36,501 bases of DNA. Origin: GCA-003244245 sp038276315 (GTDB lineage: Bacteria; Actinomycetota; Actinomycetes; Mycobacteriales; Pseudonocardiaceae). Position 1 is the first letter of the stretch; every line of letters starts with the position of its first letter. Below, piece after piece: positions 25,213 to 32,754 of the stretch. The translations under genes and the position numbers were made by a program. The notes under the pieces were generated by a model. The model did no database searches. It was not told where the DNA came from and worked only from the letters and a program-made list of their open reading frames with translations. Where the stretch lies: assembly GCA_038276315.1 (NCBI GenBank), contig JBBPZY010000046.1, positions 1-36,501 on the forward strand. The letters run 5' to 3'.

Positions 25213-25235
25213 GTCTCCTACAGCGTGTAAGAGAC
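25213..25235. promoter_or_regulatory. Operator-like dyad with TACA/TGTA core
   Basis: Two 10-bp arms, GTCTCCTACA (25213-25222) and TGTAAGAGAC (25226-25235), are reverse complements in 9 of 10 positions around a GCG centre. The inner TACA...TGTA resembles BlaI/MecI operator half-sites, and a blaI-type gene lies about 1 kb away. It is 45 nt upstream of the glycosyltransferase start, where a repressor could block transcription. Confidence 0.6.
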
Positions 25236-25326
25236 TAGCGGACCTCGCGCGGCGTGACGATGCCCCCCGGGAACCGCACTGAGAGTTAGTTCAGGAGTGA
25301 CTCGCCACGGACCGCCAGCCGGCCCG

Positions 25327-26229
25327 TCAGGTCGGCCACAACCAGTAAACGAGCTGGTAGAACGCGATAGTGGCCTGCACCGCGGCGATTGTGGTGGCCA
25401 CCCCCAGCGCCAGCACACTGCTGGGCACCAGGGGCTCAGGCCGGGGGGGGTCTGCTTGCAACGCGGCGACCCTAGCGGACACCCCGCATCCGGCGAAGGG
25501 CAGTGCGGCCGACCAGACGCGCAGCTCGCCAGTGGCCCCGCCGGCCAAGGCCACTGTGGCGAGCGCCCGAGCGACCAGCGCCCGGCTGCCGGTCACCGCG
25601 GCGGCATGCTCATCGGCGCTGCGCTCGACCAGGAAGGCGACCGCCTCTCGCACCGGGATCAGCACCGGGTTGACCGCGGCGCACACCTCGGTCGCGGCCC
25701 GCAGCCAATGGTGCCGGCTATGCAGGTGCGCCCGCTCGTGAGCCAGCACCACCCGTCGCTCGTCACCGTCTAAGACTGATAACAGACCCCGAGTCACCAG
25801 GATCCGCCCTGGTCGGCCTGGCACTGCGAACGCGTGGGGAGCGTCTAGGGCCACCACTGCCAGCTCACCGGTGCCGCATGAGCTGCAGACCGTCCGCAGC
25901 TCGCGAGTGGTGGCCCGGCGGACCCGCAGTACCCGTACAACCCGTACTGCACCAGAGATCAGCAGAGCCACGGCGGTTACCCCGATCAGCTCGGGAACCG
26001 GATCCTGCAGTTGCACCCCGCGCTCAAGAGCCTCGTCGGCGACCAGTGTCGTATCACCCAGCAAGGTGGCCGCCAGCAGAACCAGGCCCCAGGTCGATGC
26101 CGCGGCACACAGGATTGCGGCGACAACGAACACCACGGCTCGGGTGGGCGCGATCCGACCGACGACGATACGGCTTATCGCCGCCAACAGCAGCGATAAC
26201 GCCGCCGGCACATACACGCTGATGGTCAT
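25327..26229 (-). CDS. BlaR1-like M56 membrane metallopeptidase
   Basis: The 300-residue protein has N-terminal transmembrane helices (from AALSLLLAAISRIVV), a cytoplasmic zinc peptidase motif HERAH (164-168), a downstream ADEHAA segment, and a C-terminal membrane helix (SSVLALGVATTIAAVQATI). It lacks the extracellular penicillin-binding sensor domain of BlaR1/MecR1, as is common in actinobacteria. The start overlaps the BlaI gene by 4 nt, so the pair is coupled. The expected role is to inactivate BlaI on an unknown membrane signal. Confidence 0.9.
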   Translation of the reverse strand: MTISVYVPAALSLLLAAISRIVVGRIAPTRAVVFVVAAILCAAASTWGLVLLAATLLGDTTLVADEALERGVQLQDPVPELIGVTAVALLISGAVRVVRVLRVRRATTRELRTVCSSCGTGELAVVALDAPHAFAVPGRPGRILVTRGLLSVLDGDERRVVLAHERAHLHSRHHWLRAATEVCAAVNPVLIPVREAVAFLVERSADEHAAAVTGSRALVARALATVALAGGATGELRVWSAALPFAGCGVSARVAALQADPPRPEPLVPSSVLALGVATTIAAVQATIAFYQLVYWLWPT

Positions 26230-26612
26230 GGGCGGCGCCGCAGCATCGCCTGCAACAACCGAGCATCCTCTACCGACAGCGAGGTGGCGAACCGCTGCAG
26301 CACGGCCTGACGGTCCCGGCCCCGACTCAGCAAGGCCTGCATCTGCTCGGCGGCGAGCTCCTCGGCACCCTTGACCGCGAAATACTCGTGCCGACGGCCG
26401 TCGGCCACCCGGCCGATCAGCCCCTTGTCATACAGCCGGACCAAGATGGTCTGGACAGTGTTGTAGGCCAGGTCACCGCCGACCGCCTCGCGCGCCCGCG
26501 CCGCCGTGAGCGGCCCGTCGGCGGCCCACAACGCGGCGAGGACTTCGGCCTCCAGCTCGCCCGCCGCTCGTCGCGCCGACGTCCGGCTAGACCGGGATAC
26601 TCGAGTGGCCAC
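26226..26612 (-). CDS. blaI: BlaI/MecI-family transcriptional repressor
   Basis: The 128-residue winged-helix protein has GELEAEVLAALWAADGPLTA, the recognition region DLAYNTVQTILVRLYDKGLI, and the C-terminal dimerisation segment. BlaI repressors bind TACA/TGTA dyads and are released by proteolysis. The start is GTG with GAGGAG 5 nt upstream. It is first in the pair with the M56 peptidase. I found no matching dyad in its own upstream region (26613-26780), but a strong one lies before the glycosyltransferase gene. Confidence 0.9.
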   Translation of the reverse strand: MATRVSRSSRTSARRAAGELEAEVLAALWAADGPLTAARAREAVGGDLAYNTVQTILVRLYDKGLIGRVADGRRHEYFAVKGAEELAAEQMQALLSRGRDRQAVLQRFATSLSVEDARLLQAMLRRRP

Positions 26613-26770
26613 TGCGTCTCCTCATAGGGGCCTCATCAGTGGATTCTGCTTCTTGAGCGTAACCAACTCAGTCAGCTGATCCGCGGGGTACCACCCACCG
26701 GGTGTCCTGGCCGGTTCAGCAGCTGTAGCTCACGATGTGGGCAATGCAGGGCGGTAATCACTCTTTCGTG

Positions 26771-26783
26771 TAGCGTCATTTCC
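26771..26783 (+). promoter_or_regulatory. -10 element for a leaderless leader-peptide mRNA
   Basis: TAGCGT (26771-26776) fits the actinobacterial TANNNT -10 consensus and is followed by exactly 7 nt before the GTG of the leader peptide. That spacing puts the transcription start at or next to the start codon. No convincing -35 hexamer or ribosome binding site is seen. The rest of 26613-26770 shows no gene that I can support. Confidence 0.5.
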
Positions 26784-26867
26784 GTGCCTGCCCTGTCGTT
26801 CAAGCTGGTGGTCCGCCGCCACGTTGACTACGGGCGCACTCGCAGCATGATCTGTATGTCGGCCTGA
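26784..26867 (+). CDS. Putative cysteine-responsive leader peptide
   Basis: A 27-codon frame beginning GTG contains RRHVDYGRTRSMIC followed by MSA and TGA. This matches the RRH(V/I)D..R..S..C pattern of short leader peptides found in actinobacteria before sulfur-assimilation genes. The single Cys codon (TGT) lies four codons before the stop, so ribosome stalling on low Cys-tRNA could control the operon. The 105 nt to ssuA would hold the attenuator or a translational switch. It has no Shine-Dalgarno sequence and is probably leaderless. Confidence 0.65.
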   Translation: MPALSFKLVVRRHVDYGRTRSMICMSA

Positions 26868-26972
26868 CCCTGCCCGACCCTCCATCCGCCGGGCGTGTGG
26901 TCGTGCCGTCCCAGTGCCGCGTCTGCTGCGACGTCACCTCGCGCGCCCCAGCACGCCGAGGACCCGCTCGTC

Positions 26973-28064
26973 ATGCCGGTTCGTCACAGCGCAACTCGAA
27001 GATCCGCTGTGCTGCGTGTTCTGACCCTCATCGCGATTTGGACACTCCTGCTTGCGGCCGGATGCGGGGCCAGTGACCGCAGTGCCGACGGGGCCCCGGG
27101 CCCAGCGCCCAACCTGCGCCTGGGCTACTTCGCCAACGTCACGCACGCCACCGCCATCGTCGGGCTTGATCGCGGCTTGTTCACCCACGAACTCGGCTCC
27201 ACCAAGTTGGAAACTCAGATCTTCGATGCCGGGCCTGCGGCGGTCGAAGCGTTGTTCGGCGGCGCCCTCGACGCGGCGTACATCGGACCGAGCCCGGCGA
27301 TCAACGCTTTCATTCGCAGCGACGGCGAGGCGATCCGGATCATCGCTGGAGCCACATCCGGCGGCGCGCAATTGGTTGTCCGTCAGGGCATCAACGCGCC
27401 ACCGGATCTGCGGGGCAAGACACTGGCCAGTCCGGAGCTCGGCAATACCCAGGACGTGGCGCTACGTGCCTGGCTGACGAGCCATGGCCTGCGCAACAGC
27501 GTGCAGGGCGGTGGGGACGTCACCGTCGTGCCCACCAAGAATGCCGACACGCTCCAGCTGTTCAAGTCGGGCAAGCTCGACGGCGCCTGGGTGCCGGAGC
27601 CGTGGGCCTCCCGGTTGGTGCTGGAAGCCAGCGGCAAGGTGCTGGTCAACGAGCGGGACTTGTGGCCGGGCGGCCAGTTCGTCACGACTCACCTGATCGT
27701 CCGCACCGACTACCTCCAGCGCCATCCGCAGACGGTGGAGGCATTGCTTCGCGGGCACGTCGACGCGGTGCAGTGGGTGACCCAGAACTCCGCCGAGGCC
27801 AAGACCGTCGTGAACAACGCGATCAGCGCGCTCACCGGCAAGCCGTTGAAGCCTGAAGTGGTCGACCGTGCCTGGCAGAACCTGACCGTGACCGATGACC
27901 CGATCGCGGCGTCCCTGCACCGCAGCGCCGAGAACGCGGTGGCCGCCGGGCTGGCCACCAAGCAAGCCGACCTGCACGGCATCTACGACCTGTCGATCCT
28001 CAACCGGATCCTGACTCAACGGGGCCTGCCGACGGTGTCGGCCGGCGGACTCGGAAAAGAGTAG
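26973..28064 (+). CDS. ssuA: Sulfonate/taurine-type ABC transporter substrate-binding lipoprotein
   Basis: From ATG 26973 the product is 363 aa. The signal peptide ends in a lipobox (LLLAAGC), so it is a lipoprotein on the outer face of the membrane. The SsuA/TauA/NrtA-like fold is seen in LGYFANVTHATAIVGLDRG, ALDAAYIGPSPAINAF and KLDGAWVPEPWASRLV. The genes for the ATPase and permease follow directly. The Cys leader peptide supports a sulfur substrate (alkanesulfonate or taurine), but nitrate or other anions cannot be excluded from sequence alone. GAGG lies 11 nt upstream of the ATG. Confidence 0.88.
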   Translation: MPVRHSATRRSAVLRVLTLIAIWTLLLAAGCGASDRSADGAPGPAPNLRLGYFANVTHATAIVGLDRGLFTHELGSTKLETQIFDAGPAAVEALFGGALDAAYIGPSPAINAFIRSDGEAIRIIAGATSGGAQLVVRQGINAPPDLRGKTLASPELGNTQDVALRAWLTSHGLRNSVQGGGDVTVVPTKNADTLQLFKSGKLDGAWVPEPWASRLVLEASGKVLVNERDLWPGGQFVTTHLIVRTDYLQRHPQTVEALLRGHVDAVQWVTQNSAEAKTVVNNAISALTGKPLKPEVVDRAWQNLTVTDDPIAASLHRSAENAVAAGLATKQADLHGIYDLSILNRILTQRGLPTVSAGGLGKE

Positions 28065-28069
28065 CGAAC

Positions 28070-28861
28070 ATGGCACTGGCACGTCCGACCCTGCAACCAG
28101 CCGCCCAATCACCGGCGACGCCCGTCCCCAGCGTCCGCGTGACACAACTCGCCCAGGTCTTCGAACGTGACCGCCCGCCGGTGCTCGACCGGATCGACTT
28201 CGACGTCGCGCCCGGCGAGTTCGTCTGCCTCCTGGGCGCTTCCGGGTGCGGCAAGTCCACCCTGCTGTCGCTCATCGCCGGCCTTGACACGCCCACCTCC
28301 GGCAGCATTGAGGTCACGGTGGGCCGTCCAGCATTGATGTTCCAGGAGCCTGCTCTGCTGCCATGGCTGACCGCGGCCGGCAACGTCGAGCTGGCGCTCA
28401 AGGCGCGCAACGTGGGCCGGCGCGAGCGCCGCGCCGAGGCTGAGCGGCTGCTGGAGCTGGTGAACCTGGCCGGGCAGGGCGGCAAGCGGGTACATGAGCT
28501 CTCCGGTGGGATGCGCCAGCGGGTGGCGTTGGCCCGCGCGCTGGCCCAGGACAGCAAGCTGCTGCTGATGGACGAGCCGTTCGCCGCACTCGACGCCATC
28601 ACCCGCGACGCGCTGCACGAGGAACTCATCCGGCTCTGGTCGGAGCAGGGGCTGTCCGTTGTCTTCGTCACCCACAACGTGCGCGAAGCCGTCCGGCTGG
28701 GGCAGCGGGTACTGCTGATGAGCTCCCGACCGGGCCGGATCGTGCGGGAGTGGCAGGTCGAGATGAGCCAGCCCAGGGCGATCGAGTCCCCTGGCGTCAG
28801 CGCCCTGGCTACCGAGATCACCCAGCATCTCCGAGCGGAGATCAGCCGCCATGCCCGTTGA
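28070..28861 (+). CDS. ssuB: ABC transporter ATPase, SsuB/TauB type
   Basis: The 263-residue ATPase has Walker A GASGCGKST, a Q-loop FQEPALLPW, signature LSGGMRQRVALARALAQ, Walker B LLLMDEPFAALD and the H-loop VFVTHNVREAV. It energises uptake with SsuA and SsuC. It starts 5 nt after ssuA, and its end overlaps ssuC by 11 nt, so the three are one operon. Confidence 0.93.
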   Translation: MALARPTLQPAAQSPATPVPSVRVTQLAQVFERDRPPVLDRIDFDVAPGEFVCLLGASGCGKSTLLSLIAGLDTPTSGSIEVTVGRPALMFQEPALLPWLTAAGNVELALKARNVGRRERRAEAERLLELVNLAGQGGKRVHELSGGMRQRVALARALAQDSKLLLMDEPFAALDAITRDALHEELIRLWSEQGLSVVFVTHNVREAVRLGQRVLLMSSRPGRIVREWQVEMSQPRAIESPGVSALATEITQHLRAEISRHAR

Positions 28862-29732
28862 CGACACGACGCTGACCGCCGACGACAACCGGGCCTTCGA
28901 AGCCGGACTGGACGCATTGGAGGCCCCCGCGCTGCCACCCCGACCCGGGCCGGGCGCGGTCTTCGTGCGCTCGGTACTGCCCCCCATTGTGGCGGTGGTC
29001 GCGTTCATCGGGCTGTGGCAGCTGGCCTACAGCACCGGCCTCAAACCGAGCTACGCGCTACCCAGCCCCCTTGACGTGTTCCGGACCTTCGACCAGACGG
29101 TGCGCGACGGCCGGGCGTGGGACGCCATCTCGATCAGCGTGTCCCGCGGCGCCTTGGGATTCTTGGCGTCGCTGGCCGCCGGCACCGTATTCGGGCTGGC
29201 GATGTGGCGAAGCAGGTGGCTGCGGGCCGCTGTCGGGCCGTTCGTCAGCGGGCTGCAAAGCCTGCCGTCGGTCGCCTGGGTCCCGGCGGCGATCATCTGG
29301 TTCGGCCTGTCCGACGCCGCCATCTACGCGGTGGTCCTGCTCGGCGCCGTACCCTCCATCGCCAACGGGCTGCTCGCCGGATTCGACCAGGTGCCGCCGT
29401 TGCTCGACAAGGTGGGCAGGGTGCTGGGGCTGGGCACCGTGGGGCGGATCCGGCACGTGCTGCTGCCGGCGGCGCTGCCGGGTTATCTGGCTGGTCTCAA
29501 GCAGGGCTGGGCATTCTCGTGGCGCTCGCTGATGGCCGCTGAGCTCATCACCTACTCGCCCGCCTTAGGCATCGGACTCGGTCAGCAGCTCAACATCGGC
29601 CGGGAACTCAACGCGATGGACATGGTGATCGCCTCGATCTTCCTGATCCTGGTGGTCGGAGTCGCCATCGAGCTTTTGGTTTTCGCTCCCCTGGAACGCC
29701 GAGTCCTCCGCACCCGCGGACTCACCGTATGA
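28851..29732 (+). CDS. ssuC: ABC transporter permease, SsuC/TauC type
   Basis: The 293-residue permease has about six transmembrane helices (from VLPPIVAVVAFIGLWQLAYS). The coupling-helix EAA-type loop includes LPAALPGYLAGLKQGWAFSW. It ends in RTRGLTV at a TGA. The last 213 bp (29516-29728) are repeated at 30566-30778 at about 94% identity, where the copy ends GLTVAQSS. The present 3' end may therefore have been supplied by a recombination event that brought in the toxin-antitoxin pair. The gene itself looks complete and functional. Confidence 0.92.
   Translation: MPVDDTTLTADDNRAFEAGLDALEAPALPPRPGPGAVFVRSVLPPIVAVVAFIGLWQLAYSTGLKPSYALPSPLDVFRTFDQTVRDGRAWDAISISVSRGALGFLASLAAGTVFGLAMWRSRWLRAAVGPFVSGLQSLPSVAWVPAAIIWFGLSDAAIYAVVLLGAVPSIANGLLAGFDQVPPLLDKVGRVLGLGTVGRIRHVLLPAALPGYLAGLKQGWAFSWRSLMAAELITYSPALGIGLGQQLNIGRELNAMDMVIASIFLILVVGVAIELLVFAPLERRVLRTRGLTV
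29516..29728 (+). repeat. Direct repeat, left copy (ssuC 3' end)
   Basis: These 213 bp match 30566-30778 with 13 mismatches by hand alignment and no gaps, offset exactly 1050 bp. Many differences are at third codon positions, so both copies have been under protein-level selection. The repeats bracket a VapBC pair and palindromic element 2. Confidence 0.9.
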
Positions 29733-29740
29733 CGGTCGGC

Positions 29741-29804
29741 GTCGTGAACTCGACCGCACCGACCTTTTTCGGCGCGGAAACGTCCGTACTGTCGAGTTCA
29801 CGAC
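29741..29804. repeat. Palindromic element 2 (14-bp perfect arms)
   Basis: GTCGTGAACTCGAC (29741-29754) and its exact reverse complement (29791-29804) flank 36 nt. The arms are identical to those of element 3 at 31001, while the spacers differ. It lies 8 nt after the ssuC stop and before the convergent toxin gene, so it may serve as a terminator. Confidence 0.9.
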
Positions 29805-29853
29805 CATCAGTGGCGCGCACGTTCGCCGGCGAGCCAGGCGTCGAAGGTGACCG

Positions 29854-30261
29854 CTACCCGCATCCCGCTTGCCCTGCGATGAACTGCACCTGCACGCCGA
29901 GCCGGGCGGCTTCGACCATTTTCCGGTCCAACGTGACCAGCGGCGCCTGCAGACCTAGAGCGAGCACCACGTAGGCGGCATCATATGCGGTGAGATTCTC
30001 TCGCAGGTCGAGCAGGCGCCCCAGCGCGTTGGTCATCTGATGTCGCTCGATCCGCAGAGCTGCGAAGTCCTCCAGCGCCTCATCGGCTCTTACTTCGTCC
30101 AGTCTGCCGCCAAGCAGATGACCTCGCAGCGCGCTGACCACTTCGAAGTCCAGGAGAGCCGGCGCGTGCAGCTCTTCGTCGGCCAGTAACGCAAGCAACT
30201 CAGGCACTGCGGGATCGTCCACAAGAGCACCGACCATCGCGGAAGCCTCGATGACGATCAC
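29854..30261 (-). CDS. vapC: PIN-domain toxin, VapC
   Basis: A 135-residue PIN RNase with start VIVIEASAMVGALV. The first acidic residue is Glu5 where Asp is usual. The internal positions are in PALLDFEVVSALRG and YDAAYVVLALGL, and the C-terminal strand is APLVTLDRKMVEAA. The GTG start overlaps the antitoxin stop by 4 nt (GTGA). Likely targets are tRNA or rRNA, by family. The pair lies between two copies of the ssuC 3' end, in the opposite direction to that operon. Confidence 0.9.
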   Translation of the reverse strand: MIVIEASAMVGALVDDPAVPELLALLADEELHAPALLDFEVVSALRGHLLGGRLDEVRADEALEDFAALRIERHQMTNALGRLLDLRENLTAYDAAYVVLALGLQAPLVTLDRKMVEAARLGVQVQFIAGQAGCG

Positions 30262-30491
30262 GAATCTCCGCGGGCTCGGCGGATTTCCGCAAGAGTGTCG
30301 GCGGCCGAAGGACCGCCTCGCCGGTTGCGGCGGGCCAGCCGCTCGGCGACCTGCGCATTGGAGGGACGAGCGGCCAGCCGGTCGAACTCTCCACGCAGGT
30401 AACCGGCCAGCGTCAGGCCCCGCTCAGCCGCGCGAGCCTTCAGCGCGTTGACGGTCTCCTCGGGGACGTCACGTACCTGGATCAAAGTCAT
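30258..30491 (-). CDS. vapB: VapB-type antitoxin
   Basis: A 77-residue protein, MTLIQVRDVPEETVNALKA, a FitA-like ribbon-helix-helix start, followed by RAAERGLTLAGYLRGEF and a C-terminal toxin-binding tail (AADTLAEIRRARGDS). The frame is open upstream through the ssuC repeat, but ATG 30491 is set by the promoter: TATAAT ends 7 nt before it, so the mRNA is probably leaderless. It is co-transcribed with vapC. Confidence 0.88.
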   Translation of the reverse strand: MTLIQVRDVPEETVNALKARAAERGLTLAGYLRGEFDRLAARPSNAQVAERLARRNRRGGPSAADTLAEIRRARGDS

Positions 30492-30528
30492 AACGCCAAT
30501 TATATGCAAAAAAATGCTATGCATACAA
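30492..30528 (-). promoter_or_regulatory. Strong promoter of vapBC with AT-rich dyad
   Basis: On the minus strand, TTGTAT (30523-30528) and a perfect TATAAT (30499-30504) are separated by 18 nt, followed by 7 nt and the vapB ATG. The spacer is very AT-rich (a run of seven T) and includes the palindrome TATGCATA, a possible VapBC operator. Such consensus elements are unusual in this GC-rich DNA. Confidence 0.72.
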
Positions 30529-30565
30529 CTCGCATGTATGGCAGCCGCGGCCGCCCACGGGCTGC

Positions 30566-30794
30566 CTCGTGGCGCTCGCTGATGGCCGCCGAGCTCATCA
30601 CCTACTCGCCCGCCTTGGGCATCGGGCTCGGTCAGCAGCTCAACATCGGCCGGGAACTCAACCCGATGGACCTGATGATCATCTCGATCTTCCTGATCCT
30701 GGTGGTCGGAGTCGCCATCGAGCTTTTGGTTTTCGCGCCCTTGGAACGCCGAGTGCTCCGCACCCGGGGACTCACGGTCGCTCAGAGCAGCTGA
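30566..30794 (+). pseudogene. Detached second copy of the ssuC 3' end
   Basis: The sequence encodes SWRSLMAAELITYSPALG and continues to RTRGLTVAQSS and a TGA at 30792-30794. It has only the last quarter of the permease and no start codon of its own. A hairpin follows at 30824. It may be the original end of ssuC, displaced by insertion of the VapBC segment, or the remnant of a tandem duplicate. Confidence 0.88.
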
Positions 30795-30823
30795 CGCGAT
30801 CACCTCGACGCCGGATCACCCAG

Positions 30824-30847
30824 CCACCCAACCGTGGCGGTGGGTGG
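30824..30847 (+). terminator. Hairpin after the displaced ssuC end
   Basis: CCACCCA (30824-30830) and TGGGTGG (30841-30847) pair around a 10-nt loop, 29 nt after the stop of the second ssuC copy. There is no T-run, as usual for high-GC actinobacteria. It supports this copy being the ancestral operon end. Confidence 0.45.
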
Positions 30848-30918
30848 AATGCTGTGCACCGAGCGGGTACCTCAGCTATCGGCTCTCGACGCGGCCCGGA
30901 TCGCCGAAGCGGTAGACC

Positions 30919-31003
30919 ATCCTGCCGCTGGCGATGGCCCAAGCCGCCGCCTACCTCAACGAGACCGGCCTGTCGGCCGACGAATACAGCGATCGCGCGC
31001 GTC
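30919..31003 (+). pseudogene. Remnant of an NB-ARC/TPR-type protein
   Basis: About 28 codons read ILPLAMAQAAAYLNETGLS then ADEYSDRA. This resembles the conserved LPLALxQAAAYL...G.S..EYL segment of actinobacterial NB-ARC/tetratricopeptide proteins. No start, P-loop or continuation is found, and palindromic element 3 begins where the similarity ends. It is a fragment, recognised by motif only. Confidence 0.4.
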
Positions 31004-31065
31004 GTGAACTCGACACCATCGACGTTTGCAGCGGCCGGAGATGTCGGTAACGTCGAGTTCACGAC
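31001..31065. repeat. Palindromic element 3 (14-bp perfect arms)
   Basis: GTCGTGAACTCGAC (31001-31014) and its reverse complement (31052-31065) flank 37 nt. The arms are identical to those of element 2, 1.26 kb away. The spacer differs apart from short matches. It abuts the NB-ARC-like remnant. The rest of 31066-31206 shows no gene. Confidence 0.9.
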
Positions 31066-31206
31066 GCACCAGCTCAGGACCCTCCATCAGGTTTGACCGG
31101 TCTTGGCGCGGTGGTGCCGTTGATTGCCTCGACGTTCGTCGCATCGTTGTTCTTCGCGGCTCCCGTACCGGCCGTTATTGTCAGGGGTGCCTGAGACAAT
31201 CGGGGC

Positions 31207-32484
31207 ATGAGGCCGGGTGGTTGCGACGAGTTGCAGGCGGCATCGGCCTGCGTCGACGCACTACGCGAATCGGTGTCTTCGCTGCGTGGGCAAGAATTAC
31301 TCGACGCGGTGTGCGGTATCGAGGTACTGACCCGCAAGACCCACGCCGCAATGCTCGAACTCGTCGCTGGACTGGACGCCGCGAAAGTGGCCCCAGAGCA
31401 GGGATTCGTTACCACCTGGCGACTGCTTTCGGCGATGCTGGATCTCAGTGCCGGCCAGGCCCGAGCCCGGGTACGCGACGCCGATCAACTCGCCACCCGG
31501 CGCGCCCTGACCGGCGAGGTGCTCCCGGCCCACCTACCGGCCACCGCGGCGGCGCTGGCGTCCGGCGCGATCGGCACCGGGCAGCTGAAGGTGATCATCC
31601 AGGCCATGGCGGCGCTGCCCTCCACGATCAGCCAGGACGATCGTGACTGGGCCGAGGCGACGCTGGCCGAGCACGCCCAGAATTTCGACCCACACCGACT
31701 GAAGGTGATCGCACGGCGCATCGTCGACCAGCTCGATCCCGACGGACCAGCACCTGCTGAGCCCGATGACCCCTGCCCCGCGGCCGGTGAGCTGCACATC
31801 CGGGATCGCCGCGACGGCGGGATCAGCCTGGAAGGCTGGCTCGACGCCCTGCACGGCACCGAGTTTCGCGGGCTGATCGAACAACTCGCCAAACCCCGCC
31901 CACTGGCCGAGGACATCCCCGACCCGCGCACCGCAGCCCAGCGCAACGCCGACGCGCTGGTCGAGATCTGCGACCTGGCCCGCGGACATGACCAGATGTC
32001 GGCTGCGGGTGGGGAACCGCCGCACGTCACGGTCACTGTGGACTACGACACCCTGATCAAACAACTGGCGGGGGCCACGCTGGACTACGGCCAGCGGCTT
32101 TCCGCGGCCCAGACCAGGCTGGCGGCGTGCGACTGCAAGATCATCCCTGTGGTGATGGGAGGCGACAGCGAACCACTCGATGTCGGCCGCGCCCGGCGCA
32201 CGGTACCCCTGGGTATCCGCCGGGCACTGGTTGCCCGAGACCGCGGATGTACTTTCCCGGGTTGTGACCGTGCTGCCGCATTGTGCCACGCTCACCACGT
32301 CCGGGAGTGGAATCATCACGGCCACACCGAAGTGAAAAACTGCGTTCTGCTCTGCCCCACCCACCACCGATGGGTGCATGCTACCGGATGGGACATCACC
32401 ATCCGCGGAAACCTAGTCGAGTTCCGACCACCCACCATTCTCGACCCCCACCGCAGACCACTACACAATCCGCTCCGGCGGTGA
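31207..32484 (+). CDS. DUF222 / HNH endonuclease protein (13E12 family)
   Basis: This 425-residue protein has the N-terminal helical DUF222 domain (LLDAVCGIEVLTRKTHAAML, then LSAGQARARVRDADQLATRR) and a C-terminal HNH nuclease domain at 348-391: CTFPGCDRAAALCHAHHVRE, WNHHGHTEVKNCVLLCPTHH. The zinc cysteines and HNH residues are intact. The family is multi-copy in many actinobacteria (REP13E12-type in mycobacteria) and is linked to mobile repeats; its substrate is unknown. The region before it (two palindromes, gene remnants) fits a recombination hotspot. Confidence 0.9.
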   Translation: MRPGGCDELQAASACVDALRESVSSLRGQELLDAVCGIEVLTRKTHAAMLELVAGLDAAKVAPEQGFVTTWRLLSAMLDLSAGQARARVRDADQLATRRALTGEVLPAHLPATAAALASGAIGTGQLKVIIQAMAALPSTISQDDRDWAEATLAEHAQNFDPHRLKVIARRIVDQLDPDGPAPAEPDDPCPAAGELHIRDRRDGGISLEGWLDALHGTEFRGLIEQLAKPRPLAEDIPDPRTAAQRNADALVEICDLARGHDQMSAAGGEPPHVTVTVDYDTLIKQLAGATLDYGQRLSAAQTRLAACDCKIIPVVMGGDSEPLDVGRARRTVPLGIRRALVARDRGCTFPGCDRAAALCHAHHVREWNHHGHTEVKNCVLLCPTHHRWVHATGWDITIRGNLVEFRPPTILDPHRRPLHNPLRR

Positions 32485-32636
32485 GCCGCCGCAATCAGGG
32501 CTGCCGAACAGCGCCCCACGCACGCACTTCGCCATTCGCCGTGACAACGGGCTGGGATAATCTCCTCGCGTCCGCACCCGTCGTGTGCGACAACACGCTC
32601 CCCGAATGTACCCGCACCTGCGATGATTATTTCGGA

Positions 32637-32653
32637 CACCAGTGAGACTGGTG
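32637..32653. terminator. Perfect 7-bp hairpin between convergent genes
   Basis: CACCAGT (32637-32643) and ACTGGTG (32647-32653) pair around GAG. It lies in the 270-nt gap between the HNH gene and the convergent SsgA-like gene and could terminate either. I see no other feature in 32485-32754. Confidence 0.4.
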
Positions 32654-32754
32654 CCAGCCGCGCAGATGATCGTTCTCGGTCCGTTGGTTGGAGATCGCGA
32701 TCGCCTCATACGGATCAGGCTCGACGGTCGTTGTCGATCCGCCTATGCCGCGGC

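Noticed and set aside
29807..29863. 18-residue frame MRVAVTFDAWLAGERARH after vapC on the minus strand
   Set aside because: It overlaps the vapC end and is very short. I could not link it to a family, so it is not listed as a gene.
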